From positions 127,593,292 through 127,657,291 of the forward strand of contig CM041084.1 of NCBI GenBank assembly GCA_023079485.1: a DNA stretch of 64,000 nt. Direction: 5' to 3'. This DNA is from Archilochus colubris (taxonomy: Eukaryota; Chordata; Aves; Apodiformes; Trochilidae). Shown here piece by piece: positions 53,261 through 63,640 of this stretch. A program made the position numbers and the translations under genes. Within the stretch, counting starts at the first letter, position 1. Each line of letters opens with the position of its first letter. The notes beneath the pieces are model-generated. The model was not told where the DNA came from, did no database searches, and saw only the letters and a list, made by a program, of their open reading frames with translations.

Positions 53261-53885
53261 CATTCTGAAATGAAAAAGGATTTTCTCTTGTTTTGGAAAA
53301 AGTTTTAAGCAACTTGTTGAAGTTACATCAAGTCATACCTATAAGGATATAACACTGCTACTTAACACTATATCTACTTCATTCATGTAAATGCCAGTGT
53401 CCCACAGCTCAAAGCAATGCTCCAGATGAAAAATGGAAACCTATGAAGCTGAAACAGGTCAATAAAATAATAATTGTAAGCTACAGGTACAAACATTGTA
53501 AGTATGACATCTCTTGATGCTTCACTATTTTCACTATAATCTCGAAGCAAAGATGAGGGTCCAACCCCTTCCCTGACAGGGGAAAAGCAGCAGGTAACAA
53601 TGAATTGATAATATTCTACAAGTGCAGGATTTTCTTCTGTCATGGCTTCTTGCAGTCCTATTGTATGTACATCCAGAAGCACAGGCCAAAGAAAGTTACT
53701 TTTATGGCCAAAAATGTACAGGTTTGCAGCAACCACGATACACAATCATGAGATCTTCCCTCTTTTGTTCATTCTGCAACACTCTTGACATCTCTTCACC
53801 AACAAGTGAATCAGTGTCAGAAATGCAGGAGCACCATCATATCTTGGAGACCTGGCTTCATATCAACCAAGAAAAAGTCACCTAC

Positions 53886-54002
53886 CTATGATGAGCAGGA
53901 CACCAAAAAGAGTCCCAAATGCCTGTCCTACTGTTGGCCAGGAGTGCTCACGGTCTATTTCGATAAAACACGACTTTTCACTTGAACACCTGCAGATGGT
54001 TA
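53886..54002 (-). CDS. CDH17: CDH17 exon: Cys-containing membrane-proximal segment and start of transmembrane helix
   Basis: A 117-nt exon, phase 1 to 1, with acceptor CTTTTTGCAG and donor ATAG followed by GTAGGT. It encodes TICRCSSEKSCFIEIDREHS and WPTVGQAFGTLFGVLLII. Three cysteines in the pattern C-x-C-x5-C follow EC7, as in human CDH17. The hydrophobic run from about AFGTLFG onward starts the single membrane-spanning helix that is completed by the last exon. The intron on its 3' side is about 2.4 kb and contains an antisense CR1 piece and a (TACTC)n array. Confidence 0.96.
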
Positions 54003-54114
54003 CTGCAAAAAGAAATGCCGTGAGGTTAGTGAGTAGTTTAGCAATCCAGTTTTATGTTATGGTTTACATGAATGTAACTGTCATCTTGAAATTAATAGTT
54101 CTGTGTATATATAC

Positions 54115-54231
54115 CTTTAAGATTCACTTTTCCTTCCAAAGGTGGTTTTCCATTGTCATTAATTATTACTGGAACATAATACAGCTTTTCTTCAAAGTTA
54201 GTATGTTTTGGAGAGAGGTAAGCATGAGTAG
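54115..54231 (-). CDS. CDH17: CDH17 exon: end of EC7
   Basis: A 117-nt exon, phase 1 to 1, with acceptor CCTACTTACAG and donor AAAG followed by GTATAT. It encodes THAYLSPKHTNFEEKLYYVP and VIINDNGKPPLEGKVNLK. The codon split with the previous exon gives N-A-T, a potential glycosylation sequon. NFEEKLYYV corresponds to the usual LDxExxxxY segment of a cadherin repeat, and the INDNGKPPLEG block matches the human INDGGRPPLEG region. The following intron is only 112 bp (54003-54114), the smallest of this gene part. Confidence 0.96.
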
Positions 54232-56143
54232 CTGTAAGTAGGAAATGGGACATTCATGTCAGCACAAGAAAGAAATCAAACTCAGTGTTCATAACAGTTG
54301 CAAATGCTCCTTTTTAACCCTGCGTTGCACATGATGGGAATTCTTGTTTTCCTCATGATCTCAGTGGTATGCAGACACTAAGTAAAAAAACCTATCTGAG
54401 TGCCTAGTCTGGATTCTAGCACAGTGTGGTTAGATAATTTTGTTCCTAATTTCTATAGCAGGCAAAATCTTATCTTGTGTAGTGCTGCACTGATAGCATC
54501 ACATCTAAACCAAGAATATCCCTCTATGCTCATAGAAACCATAACCAACCTAAATTGTTCCCAAGACATCTTAGTAGGACAGACCACCCTTCTAGCACAC
54601 TTGCACTATCACATCTAAGATGTTTTAAAACTTGGGAAAAATGATAGCAGCCGTTGGGATCAGACCAGAAGTCTATTAGTGGAACTGTCTTGTTTCTGGA
54701 ATAAGTGGAGATTACAACAAGAAAGCAACCATGTATTTTATTTCCTCCTAATGCTCTCCCAGGCTTCAACCATATTCAGCTTAAGGACTTCTTGAGTGAG
54801 TAAAATTTCCTACTTTAAACTTGTAGAATCTTTCGACATACACAACAAATTCCGCAGGTAGCTACCTCCTCCTTCTGTATACATTGGAAATAACTCCCAT
54901 AAGCTCCATTTGAAGCTCCCAGGATTGTGTACTGGAAGAGAGGGTAAACTGGCTGCCTTGAACATAGCATTCATTATTTTATAGGCTTCTACTGTATTTT
55001 GTTCCCTATTCTCTTCTAAGCTAAACAAAGCAACTTACTTTGCTGCTTTCATACACCTCCTCACGTCAGGCTATTCCATAACTCTAACTATTCTCATCAC
55101 TCTATCAGAACCAGGTTCCAGCTTTGTTTTGGAGATGGAGAGACAAGAGTTCAAGATTTGAACAAGTAATGGATTTATACAGGGGCACAATAATGTTCTC
55201 TGATTTCTTCTGTAGTCCTTTCCTAATAATTCCCAATATTTGACTTGCTTTTCTGAACACTATTGATAACTTGACCTCACACTTTAGTGGAACTGCTTGC
55301 AGGTCTCACGTGGGACTCGTAATAGTCAGCTCAGCACCCAAGATATCAAATGTGAATTTGGGAGTCCAAGGTTCATTTCACTCTGCCATTTTATTGATCA
55401 ACAAAATCAGTCCCACAAGGATGTCCTGCAATTCTTTGCACTTAGTTCCTACTCAGATAACTTTGTGTACTGAGTAAACTTTGTCTCCTCACTGAACACC
55501 CATATTTATTGACCTACACTGGTCCTAGCAAAAACCCCTTTGGAGAACCACACATGAACTACCTTCAGTTCAAAAGCTGACCATATACTCCAATTCCTGA
55601 ATTTTAAATTATTGTTTCTCTTCTCAAAACTTATCCCTTTCTCTTAATGGCAACCCAACTTTCTCTTGTGGGATTCTACACTATATATTTTTTTAGGAAT
55701 TCAGTCAGGATCTATTGGCTAAGGATCTATCAATGTGCTTACTGATCCTCTTTGTATAACTCCAGTCAGTTTTTGAGGCATGAATTCCCTTTGTACATTA
55801 ACTGTCAGGAATAGGCAGTTTGTGAATTACTCTATTTTTTTTAGTATAAGTGATTTGTATTCATTTAAGCATACGGTATATTTTAGTCTCACATTTCTTC
55901 TTTCATAAATACTAGTGACATTTTAGATTGTGACATACTACACATAATCTCCTGAAAAAATTACTAATGACTTAGGTGTTCAAATGAATCCAAATGCCGA
56001 ATTGCACATAATTTCTTAACCTGATTTCTTTTTCCACGTGGAATACTGGATATGCAATAGTAGAAATTAAAAGGAATTAAATATTTCTGAGTATCCCCCA
56101 GTACACTATCCACATCACTATAAGAATAGCTTTATTAACTTAC
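54232..56143 (-). other. CDH17 intron (1912 bp)
   Basis: Canonical GTAAGT to CAG. No named repeat, RNA gene or extra exon recognised; the sequence is AT-rich. Confidence 0.85.
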
Positions 56144-56380
56144 CATTGACTTTTGAGATTTCCCATCTTCCTTTTGCATTCATATCATCCGCAAGAGAAA
56201 AAGTAAACTTTGAGTAATAATACTGTTCATCAGCATCAGTAGCTTGGATTAAAGCTCTCTCTCCTCCACGGAGTGGGTGGCAGAAGAAGGTGGGATGATC
56301 CATAGCTAACTGTGGAGCGTTGTCATTCACATCACTTAGGTGTAGAGCCAAGGCTGCTCTGGATTTCTGAGCTGCATTAT
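56144..56380 (-). CDS. CDH17: CDH17 exon: EC6-EC7 linker and most of EC7
   Basis: A 237-nt exon, phase 1 at both ends. The acceptor is AACTCTATAG, chosen because only it keeps the frame from the preceding exon, and the donor is AATG followed by GTAAGT. It encodes NNAAQKSRAALALHLSDVND, then the canonical linker DVNDNAPQL, then FFCHPLRGGERALIQATDAD and SKFTFSLADDMNAKGRWEIS, ending KVN. The FFCHPL, ATDxD and WExSK blocks match cadherin-17 EC7. A nearby alternative AG (GCTCAG) would break the frame. Confidence 0.96.
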
Positions 56381-57214
56381 CTATAGAGTTTAACAGAATT
56401 CAAAGTTGTGTGCACATCTTGGACTTAACACTCTGGGCTGGTTCATTTGCAGCTCTTGCAGACCATCAGGCAGCAGCATCTTGCCTCTCAGTTGCAGAGG
56501 AAAGGTCTCAGGAGGTCCTGAGGAACTTGTGACTGCTGCTGCCACTTTTTAAAATGTATCATTTATTTACCCCCAACTCTTGCTAGCTATAGAACACTAG
56601 CAAGCGAAAGGGAAAAGATAGACAGCAACTGGGAGACCTGATGCATTTCAAACTAACTACTGTGTTTGGTTTATTCGTGATAAAATTAAATTCTGCACAA
56701 GGCTGCAAGTTACTGTTCAGGGATGTTTTCAATAAGCCTGAAAGAAAGACTAAAATCTTTATAGCTATAGAGAAAAAAAAAAAAAAAAAAGTGGCAGAAA
56801 ATTCTGATGGTGAAGATACAGGAGAAATTCCAGTCTTCTCTATAAGCCACGAGGCTCAAGCAATATATGAGCACATGATAGTTAACTTAATGAAAGTTAT
56901 TCTAATTCTCATTATCTACATCAAGATGTCTTTTAAGAAAGTTCTTAAGAGATACATCTTTCTAAGGATGTATCACATGTTCACAGAATCACAGAATGTT
57001 AGGATTTGGAAGGGACCTCAAGAGATGAAGTCCAACCTCCCTGCCAGAGGTTGGCCTCCCCTTCCCAGATTAAGTCACACAGGAATGTGGTCCAGGTGGA
57101 TTTTTAATGTCTTCAGAGAAGGAGACTCTACAACCTCACTGCACTTGTCATGGGTTTAAACATGAGAAGTACAAGAATTCTTCTGTGTGTATATGCAGTT
57201 GTTTCATAGCTTAC
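56381..57214 (-). other. CDH17 intron (834 bp) with CR1 insertion
   Basis: GTAAGC donor to TATAG acceptor. It holds the CR1 fragment at 56981-57139 and an A-run of about 20 at 56771-56790. An open frame of 172 codons on the plus strand (56641-57159) runs through the A-run and CR1 and is not a gene. Confidence 0.85.
56981..57139 (-). mobile_element. CR1 LINE, short 3' end, sense-oriented in a CDH17 intron
   Basis: The plus strand shows TCACAGAATCACAGAATGTT followed by TTTGGAAGGGACCTCAAGAG, AAGTCCAACCTCCCTGCCAG and CTTCAGAGAAGGAGACTCTA, the reverse complement of a CR1 terminus. Only about 160 bp are present, truncated on the 5' side near 57139. The edge is about 75 bp from the donor of the exon at 57215-57345. 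Confidence 0.94.
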
Positions 57215-57345
57215 TTAGCTCTGATGCAACAACATCAACCACGTATATTTCTTGCTGTTCTCGATCCAAAGCAGACGCAGTGTATATCTGCCCAGTGGTT
57301 GAATCAATCCTCAGCCATTTCCTCACATCACCTTCTAAGGAGTAT
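57215..57345 (-). CDS. CDH17: CDH17 exon: middle of EC6, with EGD in place of RGD
   Basis: A 131-nt exon, with acceptor TTTCTTTCCAAAG and donor CTAA followed by GTAAGC, in phase 2 to phase 1. It encodes YSLEGDVRKWLRIDSTTGQI and YTASALDREQQEIYVVDVVA, ending SEL. The -LEGD- corresponds to the SLRGD of the human protein, where the RGD tripeptide has been reported to bind integrin; here Glu replaces Arg. ALDRE is the canonical calcium motif near the end of a repeat. A CR1 fragment lies only about 75 bp beyond the donor in the following intron. Confidence 0.95.
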
Positions 57346-59160
57346 CTTTGGAAAGAAATAAGAAAAAGTCACAAATGCTATTCCAAATCAGGAAAAACTG
57401 CTGAAAAAACAAACATTTCTCTATTGATTATAAGCAAGGGGCTTGATTACAATCGTACTAAAAGAGAAGGTTCTTGGAATGTTCCCAGTATAACAGCCAA
57501 CCAGGAGAGAAAGACAGGGAGGGAGGCCAAAATCAATGAGATTAAAGAGTGAGAGCAGAAGCATGGGAACACTACTGCTTCTCCAGCCTCCAACTCCAAC
57601 TCCACTGCCCTCCTAACTGGGAAACCTGGGGTGCTCCTGCGCTTTTGGTCCAGAAGTGTGCTCTGGCCCAGCCCCATGTCTCTCTCTTCCCATCACATCT
57701 CCCATACCTTGGTTTGGTTGGGGTGCAGAGAGATCAGTGCAGTCAGGCACTCTTTTTTTTGATCAGCAAAGGGCCAGAACTCTGAGGTATACTACAGTGT
57801 TCATCTGCTGCCAGTCTGGAGCATCCCATAATTACCATCAGGGCAGTCTTGGAACAAAGAGTGCTTTAAACATTTCCAAGTAAGTGCCCTTATATTACTG
57901 CTTAAAAAAACTCTCAAAGTCTCTGAGTATTTACTTGTACAGATTTAACCATGAACATCTGACCCAGTTAAAGCAGAGGACTTTGTTTGAGTAGATGTGA
58001 CCTGATCTTCTCATTGAATGCTTTTGTTCTTTCAGTATGCCTTGCATCAAAAAGAGTATGCTGACATCCTTCTACGTCTCTTACTTTTTAAAAATGTCCT
58101 TTCACCTATTTTTTAGCAGAAATGTGGTTTATGTAAATATGAATTCCTGTCATCTGTCTCTCTCATCTTCCCCCAGAGCTTCTGGACTATGTGGCTCATT
58201 TTCAAACCAGTTTGACAGAAGGCCAAACATGCAAATTCCCAAAAGTTTGGGGGAAAGTAAAAAGCCAGATGAGAAACCTCTGGGAATAGAAATCCATGGG
58301 AGGCCTGACAGTCATATTCTGCAACTCCATTAACTACTTGGTGTTTTGTTAATTTTAGTTACATTTCAAGGATTGTTTATTTTGGGTTGATCTGTACAGC
58401 ATCCCATCTGGAATTGTGCTGCAAGAGACCCAAACAACTCTTCTATCTGACCCTACTGTGTCAGGTGCATTTACAGCATGCAACACAGCATTGTGCATAG
58501 ATCTATGAGCTAGCAGGCATTAAAGCTGACCTAACAATACAACATGGCATTGGGCTACTGAATGAGGCCAGTTTGAGGTTTTGCACAGAGAGAAGGAGTT
58601 GTCTTGTACAGAGCTTTGCATCTGCAGTGTAAGCAGGCATATCACCTTTGGCAGATGGAAAATAAAAGTATTCAATAGAGAGCTGTAGACTTGAGCTTCA
58701 CTACAGTTTTGGATGTTTCAGTGGAGAAAAACCGTGTGTTTTCCTGTGTGACATGAAAAGCAACTACTGTCCTGTTGGTTCTTAGGGGTACATAGCATAT
58801 CCTTCTTTCATTTGTTAAAGGCATTACAGATATGGAAATCCTGTTATTTTCGGACCAGATCTGCCTTTTTCCTGAAGAGATTTATGGGTCTTCTTCCTTC
58901 TTTGTTTAATGGTCCAAGGGTCCTGCTGTCTTGTGCTTTTCACATCACAGAGAGAAAGCTGGTTAGAAAAGCACTTCCCCACTCTCTATTGCAGATGGGT
59001 CACCAGCCATCACACCCTCACACCTCCACCTTCTAGTAGGAGATGGGACTTAGGCATAGGAGTATTTTTATGCATGCCAAATATTGGGCATGTTTTCCTT
59101 GTACTTCTTTTAGAATAATTTTCTAAATTTAATAAGTAAATCATGGTCATTCTTTTTTAC
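57346..59160 (-). other. CDH17 intron (1815 bp)
   Basis: GTAAAA donor to CAAAG acceptor. No named repeat or RNA gene recognised. Short open frames on the plus strand have no domain. Confidence 0.85.
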
Positions 59161-59405
59161 CGTACAGTATCCCCCTCAGGATCAGAGGCCTCCACTGTCA
59201 TGACCAGGGTATTGACAGGAATGTCTTCTGACACCGTTTCTTTGTAAACTGGAGCATGGAAAACAGGTGGCTCATCCACATCTGTTACAAAAACTTTGAA
59301 TAAGGCAAGGGAGCTTGAGTTGTATTGCACTCCAGGCACCAAAGGTTCAGGATTTGTGGCGTTGATCACCAGGTCATACACTGGATGTGCTTCAAAATCA
59401 AGAGC
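59161..59405 (-). CDS. CDH17: CDH17 exon: end of EC5, EC5-EC6 linker, start of EC6
   Basis: A 245-nt exon with acceptor AATTTATCCAG and donor CG followed by GTAAAA, ending in phase 2. It encodes ALDFEAHPVYDLVINATNPE, PLVPGVQYNSSSLALFKVFV, the linker TDVDEPPVFHAP, and VSEDIPVNTLVMTVEASDPE of the next repeat. LDFE is the LDRE-type calcium motif. NATN and NSSS are potential glycosylation sites. The linker DVDEP is degenerate relative to DxNDN. Human has a comparably weak linker here, so this seems to be a family property rather than decay. The last Arg codon is completed by the first base of the next exon. Confidence 0.97.
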
Positions 59406-60648
59406 CTGGATAAATTAGAAAAAAAAATATTTAAAAAAAAAGGCACTCTAAGCAATGACTCCAGTGTTGTGGGGAGATCCCATGGGAAATCACAAAGTCC
59501 CCCTCTTCTCAAGGAAGAGATTGCATCCCAGATACAGACGAAGAAAAGGAGAGCAGTCTGAAGTGAAATGACACTGGAAACGGTCAATTTAAATTAAACC
59601 ATATGCCCATTTAGAGGCCTCCACAGCAACAGTGTTTCTTAATAATGTTGCCACCTGCCTGACTAACTTTAATAACTACATCCTGTTTACAGAAATAGTA
59701 TTTATAGCTCTGTAGGAGAAGGCCTCCAGTGACCCGCGGGTGACAAAAGCCCTGCAAGGGTTGATACACCACAGAACTTCTCAAAATTGCCTCCTTGGGA
59801 ATAAAGGATGCTGAGGTTGAGCCTGCAGATGGTGCACCAAACATTGCATTTACCTGCCTTTGGCCCAGCTTGTGGCAGATGAGCTGGATGAAAGCAACCT
59901 GTCATCCACTGGAAAATGGGTGACAGGCTTTCTGGACTTGTAGTTCAAGCACCATTGAGAAGGCTGATTTCAAAGGAAGTGCAGTTTTGCTATTGAAATT
60001 CATGGATGCAGCAGAACATGCTCCTTATATTCCTGTTTCCATCATTCAACATATGGGATGTATCACCCACTGCAGCACACCCTGATCTTGGCTTTGTCAC
60101 AGTTAATGTTTGCCTCATCAGGAACAAGTTGTCTTCCATCCTAACACTGAGACACACAGGTCTTATTTGCATCTCCCATTGCAGAAGCCACTAAATGCCC
60201 AGAGCACCAGAAGGGAGGAAGATCTGCCCCGTGGCAGCCCACCACCACGACCACAGCCCATGGAAGCATTTACTCGTTTTTTCAGAAATGCTGCTGCAAA
60301 ATAGCTGAAATAATGCATTTTTTCTAAAACTTACGATACACAAAGGCTTACTTCCTTAGCCAGAGCCTGCTTTGCTTGAGAAGGGACCCGCAGTAGAGCC
60401 AGTGGGGGAAGCTGCTGGTGGCAGTGAGTGGGTAGAGGACAACAGAGGCAGTGCCTGAGCCCAGGAGTGTGACCTCCTTCAGTCTGCACCATGCTTAGGG
60501 TGTGCTTACCCCACCACCATCCAGCACTTGTCCCTTCACAAATCATCAACAGGGCAGTTACTGCTTATGACAGATGTATGTATACAAATATATATATATA
60601 AATGCACACATATATATGTAAAGGAGAAGATTAAAGCCATCTATTCAC
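59406..60648 (-). other. CDH17 intron (1243 bp)
   Basis: GTGAAT donor to ATCCAG acceptor. An AT-rich TATATA stretch lies at about 60583-60618, close to the donor. No other feature recognised. Confidence 0.85.
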
Positions 60649-60840
60649 CTTGTTAATCTTGACGAACCCTCGGTTTGTTTCAGAATCTGTTTCTATGATG
60701 AACGAGTTATTGGGATCTCCTTCCTTCACTTGGTAAACGATGTGAGAGCTCCCTGTGAAAGGCTCATCTCCATCAGTAGCTTGAATTTCTAATATCACTG
60801 TTCCTACTGGGACACTTTCTGCAACAGTCACATTGTGATA
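60649..60840 (-). CDS. CDH17: CDH17 exon: first half of EC5
   Basis: A 192-nt exon (64 codons, phase 0 at both ends) with acceptor CTCTCTCCTCAG and donor AAG followed by GTGAAT. It encodes the start of EC5: YHNVTVAESVPVGTVILEIQ, then ATDGDEPFTGSSHIVYQVKE, and closes with GFVKINK. NVT is a potential N-glycosylation site. The AESVPVGT segment supplies the Glu that coordinates calcium at the top of a repeat, and ATDGDE is the mid-repeat DxD-type site. IQATDGDEPFTGSS differs at one position from the human sequence as I remember it, which makes this one of the strongest identity anchors. Confidence 0.97.
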
Positions 60841-62165
60841 CTGAGGAGAGAGAGATGGTTGAAACATGACACACGGAGCACCATCTGCAGATAAACACTT
60901 AAATGTGACAACAAGCTTGTGAGCCACTAGTGTGGAGGTATTTTAACCCACAGCAACTGTGTGAGGGAGGAAGCAGTGGGTGCTCTTCACAGCAGAGACA
61001 TAACCAGGTTATAGAGATACACAAAAGCATTAGTGAAGTGACTTGCAGCAGTACAAGCAAGCTGCCTTGCTGCCCCAAGAAACCAAGAGCTTCAAGGTGG
61101 AAACTAGAGCTTCTGCAATGTTACTATATCCTCCCTTTTAGCCATACATTTATCAAAAGTGATGGGATCTCACTGGGTAAGTTACTCTTTTAGCAACAGT
61201 CCCAAATCTTTACCTCCTCTCTTGAAACCACTCCGTGTTAATGCACCATAGGCTAATGCACCATTGCCTCATTGGCAGCCTGGCTCCATTTACTCTGTTT
61301 GATGGCTGCCCTGACCCAACAGTCTCATCGTGAGACTGGGTACTGGACTGAGACCTTAAGATGACAAAGTCAACAGCCTGCTATGTAGGCACGTAGTCTG
61401 CACGTGTCTAAGCTCCTGTTATCATCAATAGAGAGCTGGGCAATGCAGTCAGTAAAGCCCAAAAACCTACACCTGATGAGCCAGACAGCTTTTCTGAGCC
61501 CACCACCTGTAGTGTCAACAAGTATGGAGGGAACTTAAACACTTAAATGTAGACAGTCCAAAGTCTGCAGGAAGGCTTGGACCAGCAGGTAGAAGTCACA
61601 GAAGGTCTGCAGATCTCTCTGCCAGGTCCCAGCACCTCCACTAGAGGGAAAGGTGAGAGCCTGGCACCCACGGTACAGCAGGTACACGTTTGAGCGTGGA
61701 TCACTTGACTGCTGCTGGGGTCAAAGTGAACAGAACCTTTTATTTCCATTTACCTTCTGGCTTTTCTAGATACGTTGCTATTGTGTTTGGAAGGGAACTT
61801 GGGAGATGTTAGCTCTTTTACATTTAGATATTTTAAGTAATTTTAATTTTCCTTCTGAACTTACATTTCTGGAATGAACTGCTTTAATGAATCATTTTTT
61901 CTACACACGCAGTTTTCTACTGAGCAAATTACCTTATATTCCAGAATTAACTATGACTCAGTCCCACAGTTCACTGTCTAGAAGAAGCTTATATGCAGGC
62001 TTTGCATCAGTTTTTGGCAGCTGCCTTTATTTTCATTAGTGGATTGCTCTGTTCCTTGTTCTGCAAATGGTTAGTTTCCCATTAACCTTCTATAGGCATT
62101 GAACGGATGCTCAAACATTTTTCAGAAGTTACTGGGACATTGACAACGACATGAAAAATACTCAC
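60841..62165 (-). other. CDH17 intron (1325 bp)
   Basis: GTGAGT donor to CCTCAG acceptor. No named repeat or RNA gene seen. Confidence 0.85.
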
Positions 62166-62242
62166 ATCTGATTTTTCAAAGATGGGAATCTGATCATTGA
62201 TGTCAATGACATGTATTTGCACGTCACAAATTGTTTGGAATA
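62166..62242 (-). CDS. CDH17: CDH17 exon: EC4-EC5 calcium linker
   Basis: Short 77-nt exon with acceptor TTTCCATACAG and donor GAT followed by GTGAGT. It was found by translating the minus strand and is too short for a normal open-frame list. The first two bases complete the Val codon shared with the previous exon. It encodes CDVQIHVIDINDQIPIFEKSD (quoted to 20: DVQIHVIDINDQIPIFEKSD). The DINDQ box replaces the canonical DxNDN calcium-linker motif, a variant I also recall in human CDH17. The exon ends in phase 0, which fits the following exon. Confidence 0.97.
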
Positions 62243-63424
62243 CTGTATGGAAAGACAACAAATAATGTCACAGCAACCCTTCTGCTAAAAATAACTTTCC
62301 TTCCAAAGTGTTCACTCTGAGCAAAACTGAGCACTGCCAGATTGCCCAATCCAAGAAAAGTCCTGCTCTTTAAAAAGCACTTGATCTCCAAAACCTCTTA
62401 ATCAGTGGAAACCCCATTCTATCTTACTAGTCACCATATCCCAACTTTTTCAGCATTGTCCCATCCTGTTCCATTCCATTTCCCTCTCTTTTTTTTCTTT
62501 TTTTTTAAACCATATCCCTTTGCCAGGATCATAACAGGTACGAATTGGGTAACCTTTTTCAATATCACTTTTGCATGTCAAAAAGTAAGCCCCAGGTTGC
62601 TAGGCTACCTTGTCCTCTTGTCAGGCCATCAGACAGCACCCTCATTTTTGCTACAGCCGGACAATCTTCATATCTATGTAAATCCTAGTGCTACTGGAGC
62701 AGAGGCCCCCACAGCTGTGATTTCTCTGATTGTGTGCTATTGTATGTTGCTGGATTTTGGTTTTTTACAAATGTGTTTCATGAGCTGAAAGATAAGAGAT
62801 ATTATAAACAAAACTCTTTGTATGGAACTCAAATAAGCATCCAAAACAAATCACCAGCTTTTTCCTCTGCAAGGTTTTCATATCATCTCCCTAAGTGAGG
62901 CTTTTTCATTTGCAGATATGTCACATTGCTTTCTTTACAAACCAGTTCCTCCATCCACAAGTTTTCCTTAATATAAGGAATTTAGTTTAAGCTTTAGTAT
63001 GGAGTTTGATTTCCTTTTCATTCTGTGAACCACAAAGGACTGCTGAGAGATTATATAGTGGACAAGAATCTTTTTTGAAGGTTAAAACACATTATCTGGA
63101 CTCTCTCAGGAGTGAATCCCTTTGAAAGATTTTGGGGGAAAACCACAATTACGGTATCTCCATTTTTTTCCCCCTGGGGAAGGAAATGTCTTATTGGAGT
63201 ACTTGCTAACAAGAATCCCAATGTATCCACACTGCCCTAGAGCTGCGTTCCTTCCACAATTGAATTACAAATCATGATTAACCTCCCTGCATCTTGAGAT
63301 CTACTAAGCCAGAACTCAGGGCTGCTGCCAGTCCAGTGAACCCTCCAGGTCTCCTTTCATCCCCAATGAGCATGGGGGCTACTGGTGTGAACAAAGTTAT
63401 TCTGATGTAGGAGGCATTACATAC
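62243..63424 (-). other. CDH17 intron (1182 bp)
   Basis: GTATGT donor to ATACAG acceptor. A T-run with few interruptions lies at about 62488-62508. No other feature recognised. Confidence 0.85.
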
Positions 63425-63640
63425 CTGAGTCTGTCACCAGCACCTTCAGGGAATAGTTGGGTGCAATGCGCTTGTTTAAGGAGTGGGTGGTCAGCTGCAA
63501 AATCCCTGTGTCCTGCTGGATGCGGAACAGGTGACTTGAAGGAACAGCAGGATCCTGACTTTCAATTTTGAACTGGAGACGGGAGTTAAGGGTGTCCTCC
63601 TTATCCATGTCTGTAGCAATCAGGGTGCCAATATTACTGC
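63425..63640 (-). CDS. CDH17: CDH17 exon: remainder of EC4
   Basis: Coding exon of 216 nt, entered in phase 1 from an exon outside the window. The acceptor is CTCTGGCCCAG and the donor is CAG followed by GTATGT. It begins SNIGTLIATDMDKEDTLNSR, where the D-M-D-K-E-D segment is the calcium-coordinating DxD-type motif inside a cadherin repeat. It ends KVLVTDS just before the EC4-EC5 linker. APNYSLK holds a potential N-glycosylation sequon (NYS). A GTG-started open frame extends upstream of this exon into the intron, but the intron sequence there has no cadherin character, so the acceptor sets the boundary. Closest family match is EC4 of cadherin-17. Confidence 0.95.

Larger units (their letters stand above)
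51515..53885 (-). other. CDH17 last intron (about 2.4 kb)
   Basis: Runs from the GTAGGT donor at 53885 to the CAG acceptor at 51515. It contains the CR1 fragment at about 52800-53210, the (TACTC)n array at 53211-53260 and a three-copy TGTTATACCCATA-like repeat at 51584-51625. A 120-codon minus-strand open frame at 53383-53745 has no recognisable domain and no splice context in the CDH17 frame. Confidence 0.85.
50750..63640 (-). other. CDH17: CDH17 (cadherin-17) gene, 3' part, partial: gene span
   Basis: Cadherin-17 is a calcium-dependent adhesion glycoprotein of intestinal-type epithelium with seven extracellular cadherin repeats and a tail too short to bind catenins. Nine coding exons on the minus strand are in register: introns interrupt the code in phases 1,0,0,2,1,1,1,1, all GT-AG, and the 1442 coding nt have no stop before the TAA at 51405-51407. 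Blocks such as DINDQIPIFEKSD and IQATDGDEPFTGSS are near-identical to the mammalian protein as I remember it, and the residual length of about 480 residues fits. The gene enters the window inside EC4; its promoter and earlier exons lie beyond 64000. The absence of decay argues for a functional gene. Confidence 0.96.

Noticed and set aside
53383..53745. 120-codon minus-strand frame inside the last CDH17 intron, considered as an extra exon
   Set aside because: The exon at 53886-54002 splices in phase directly to 51514, and this frame has no cadherin or tail character.
56641..57159. 172-codon plus-strand frame in a CDH17 intron
   Set aside because: Runs through an A-run and into antisense CR1; no independent support.
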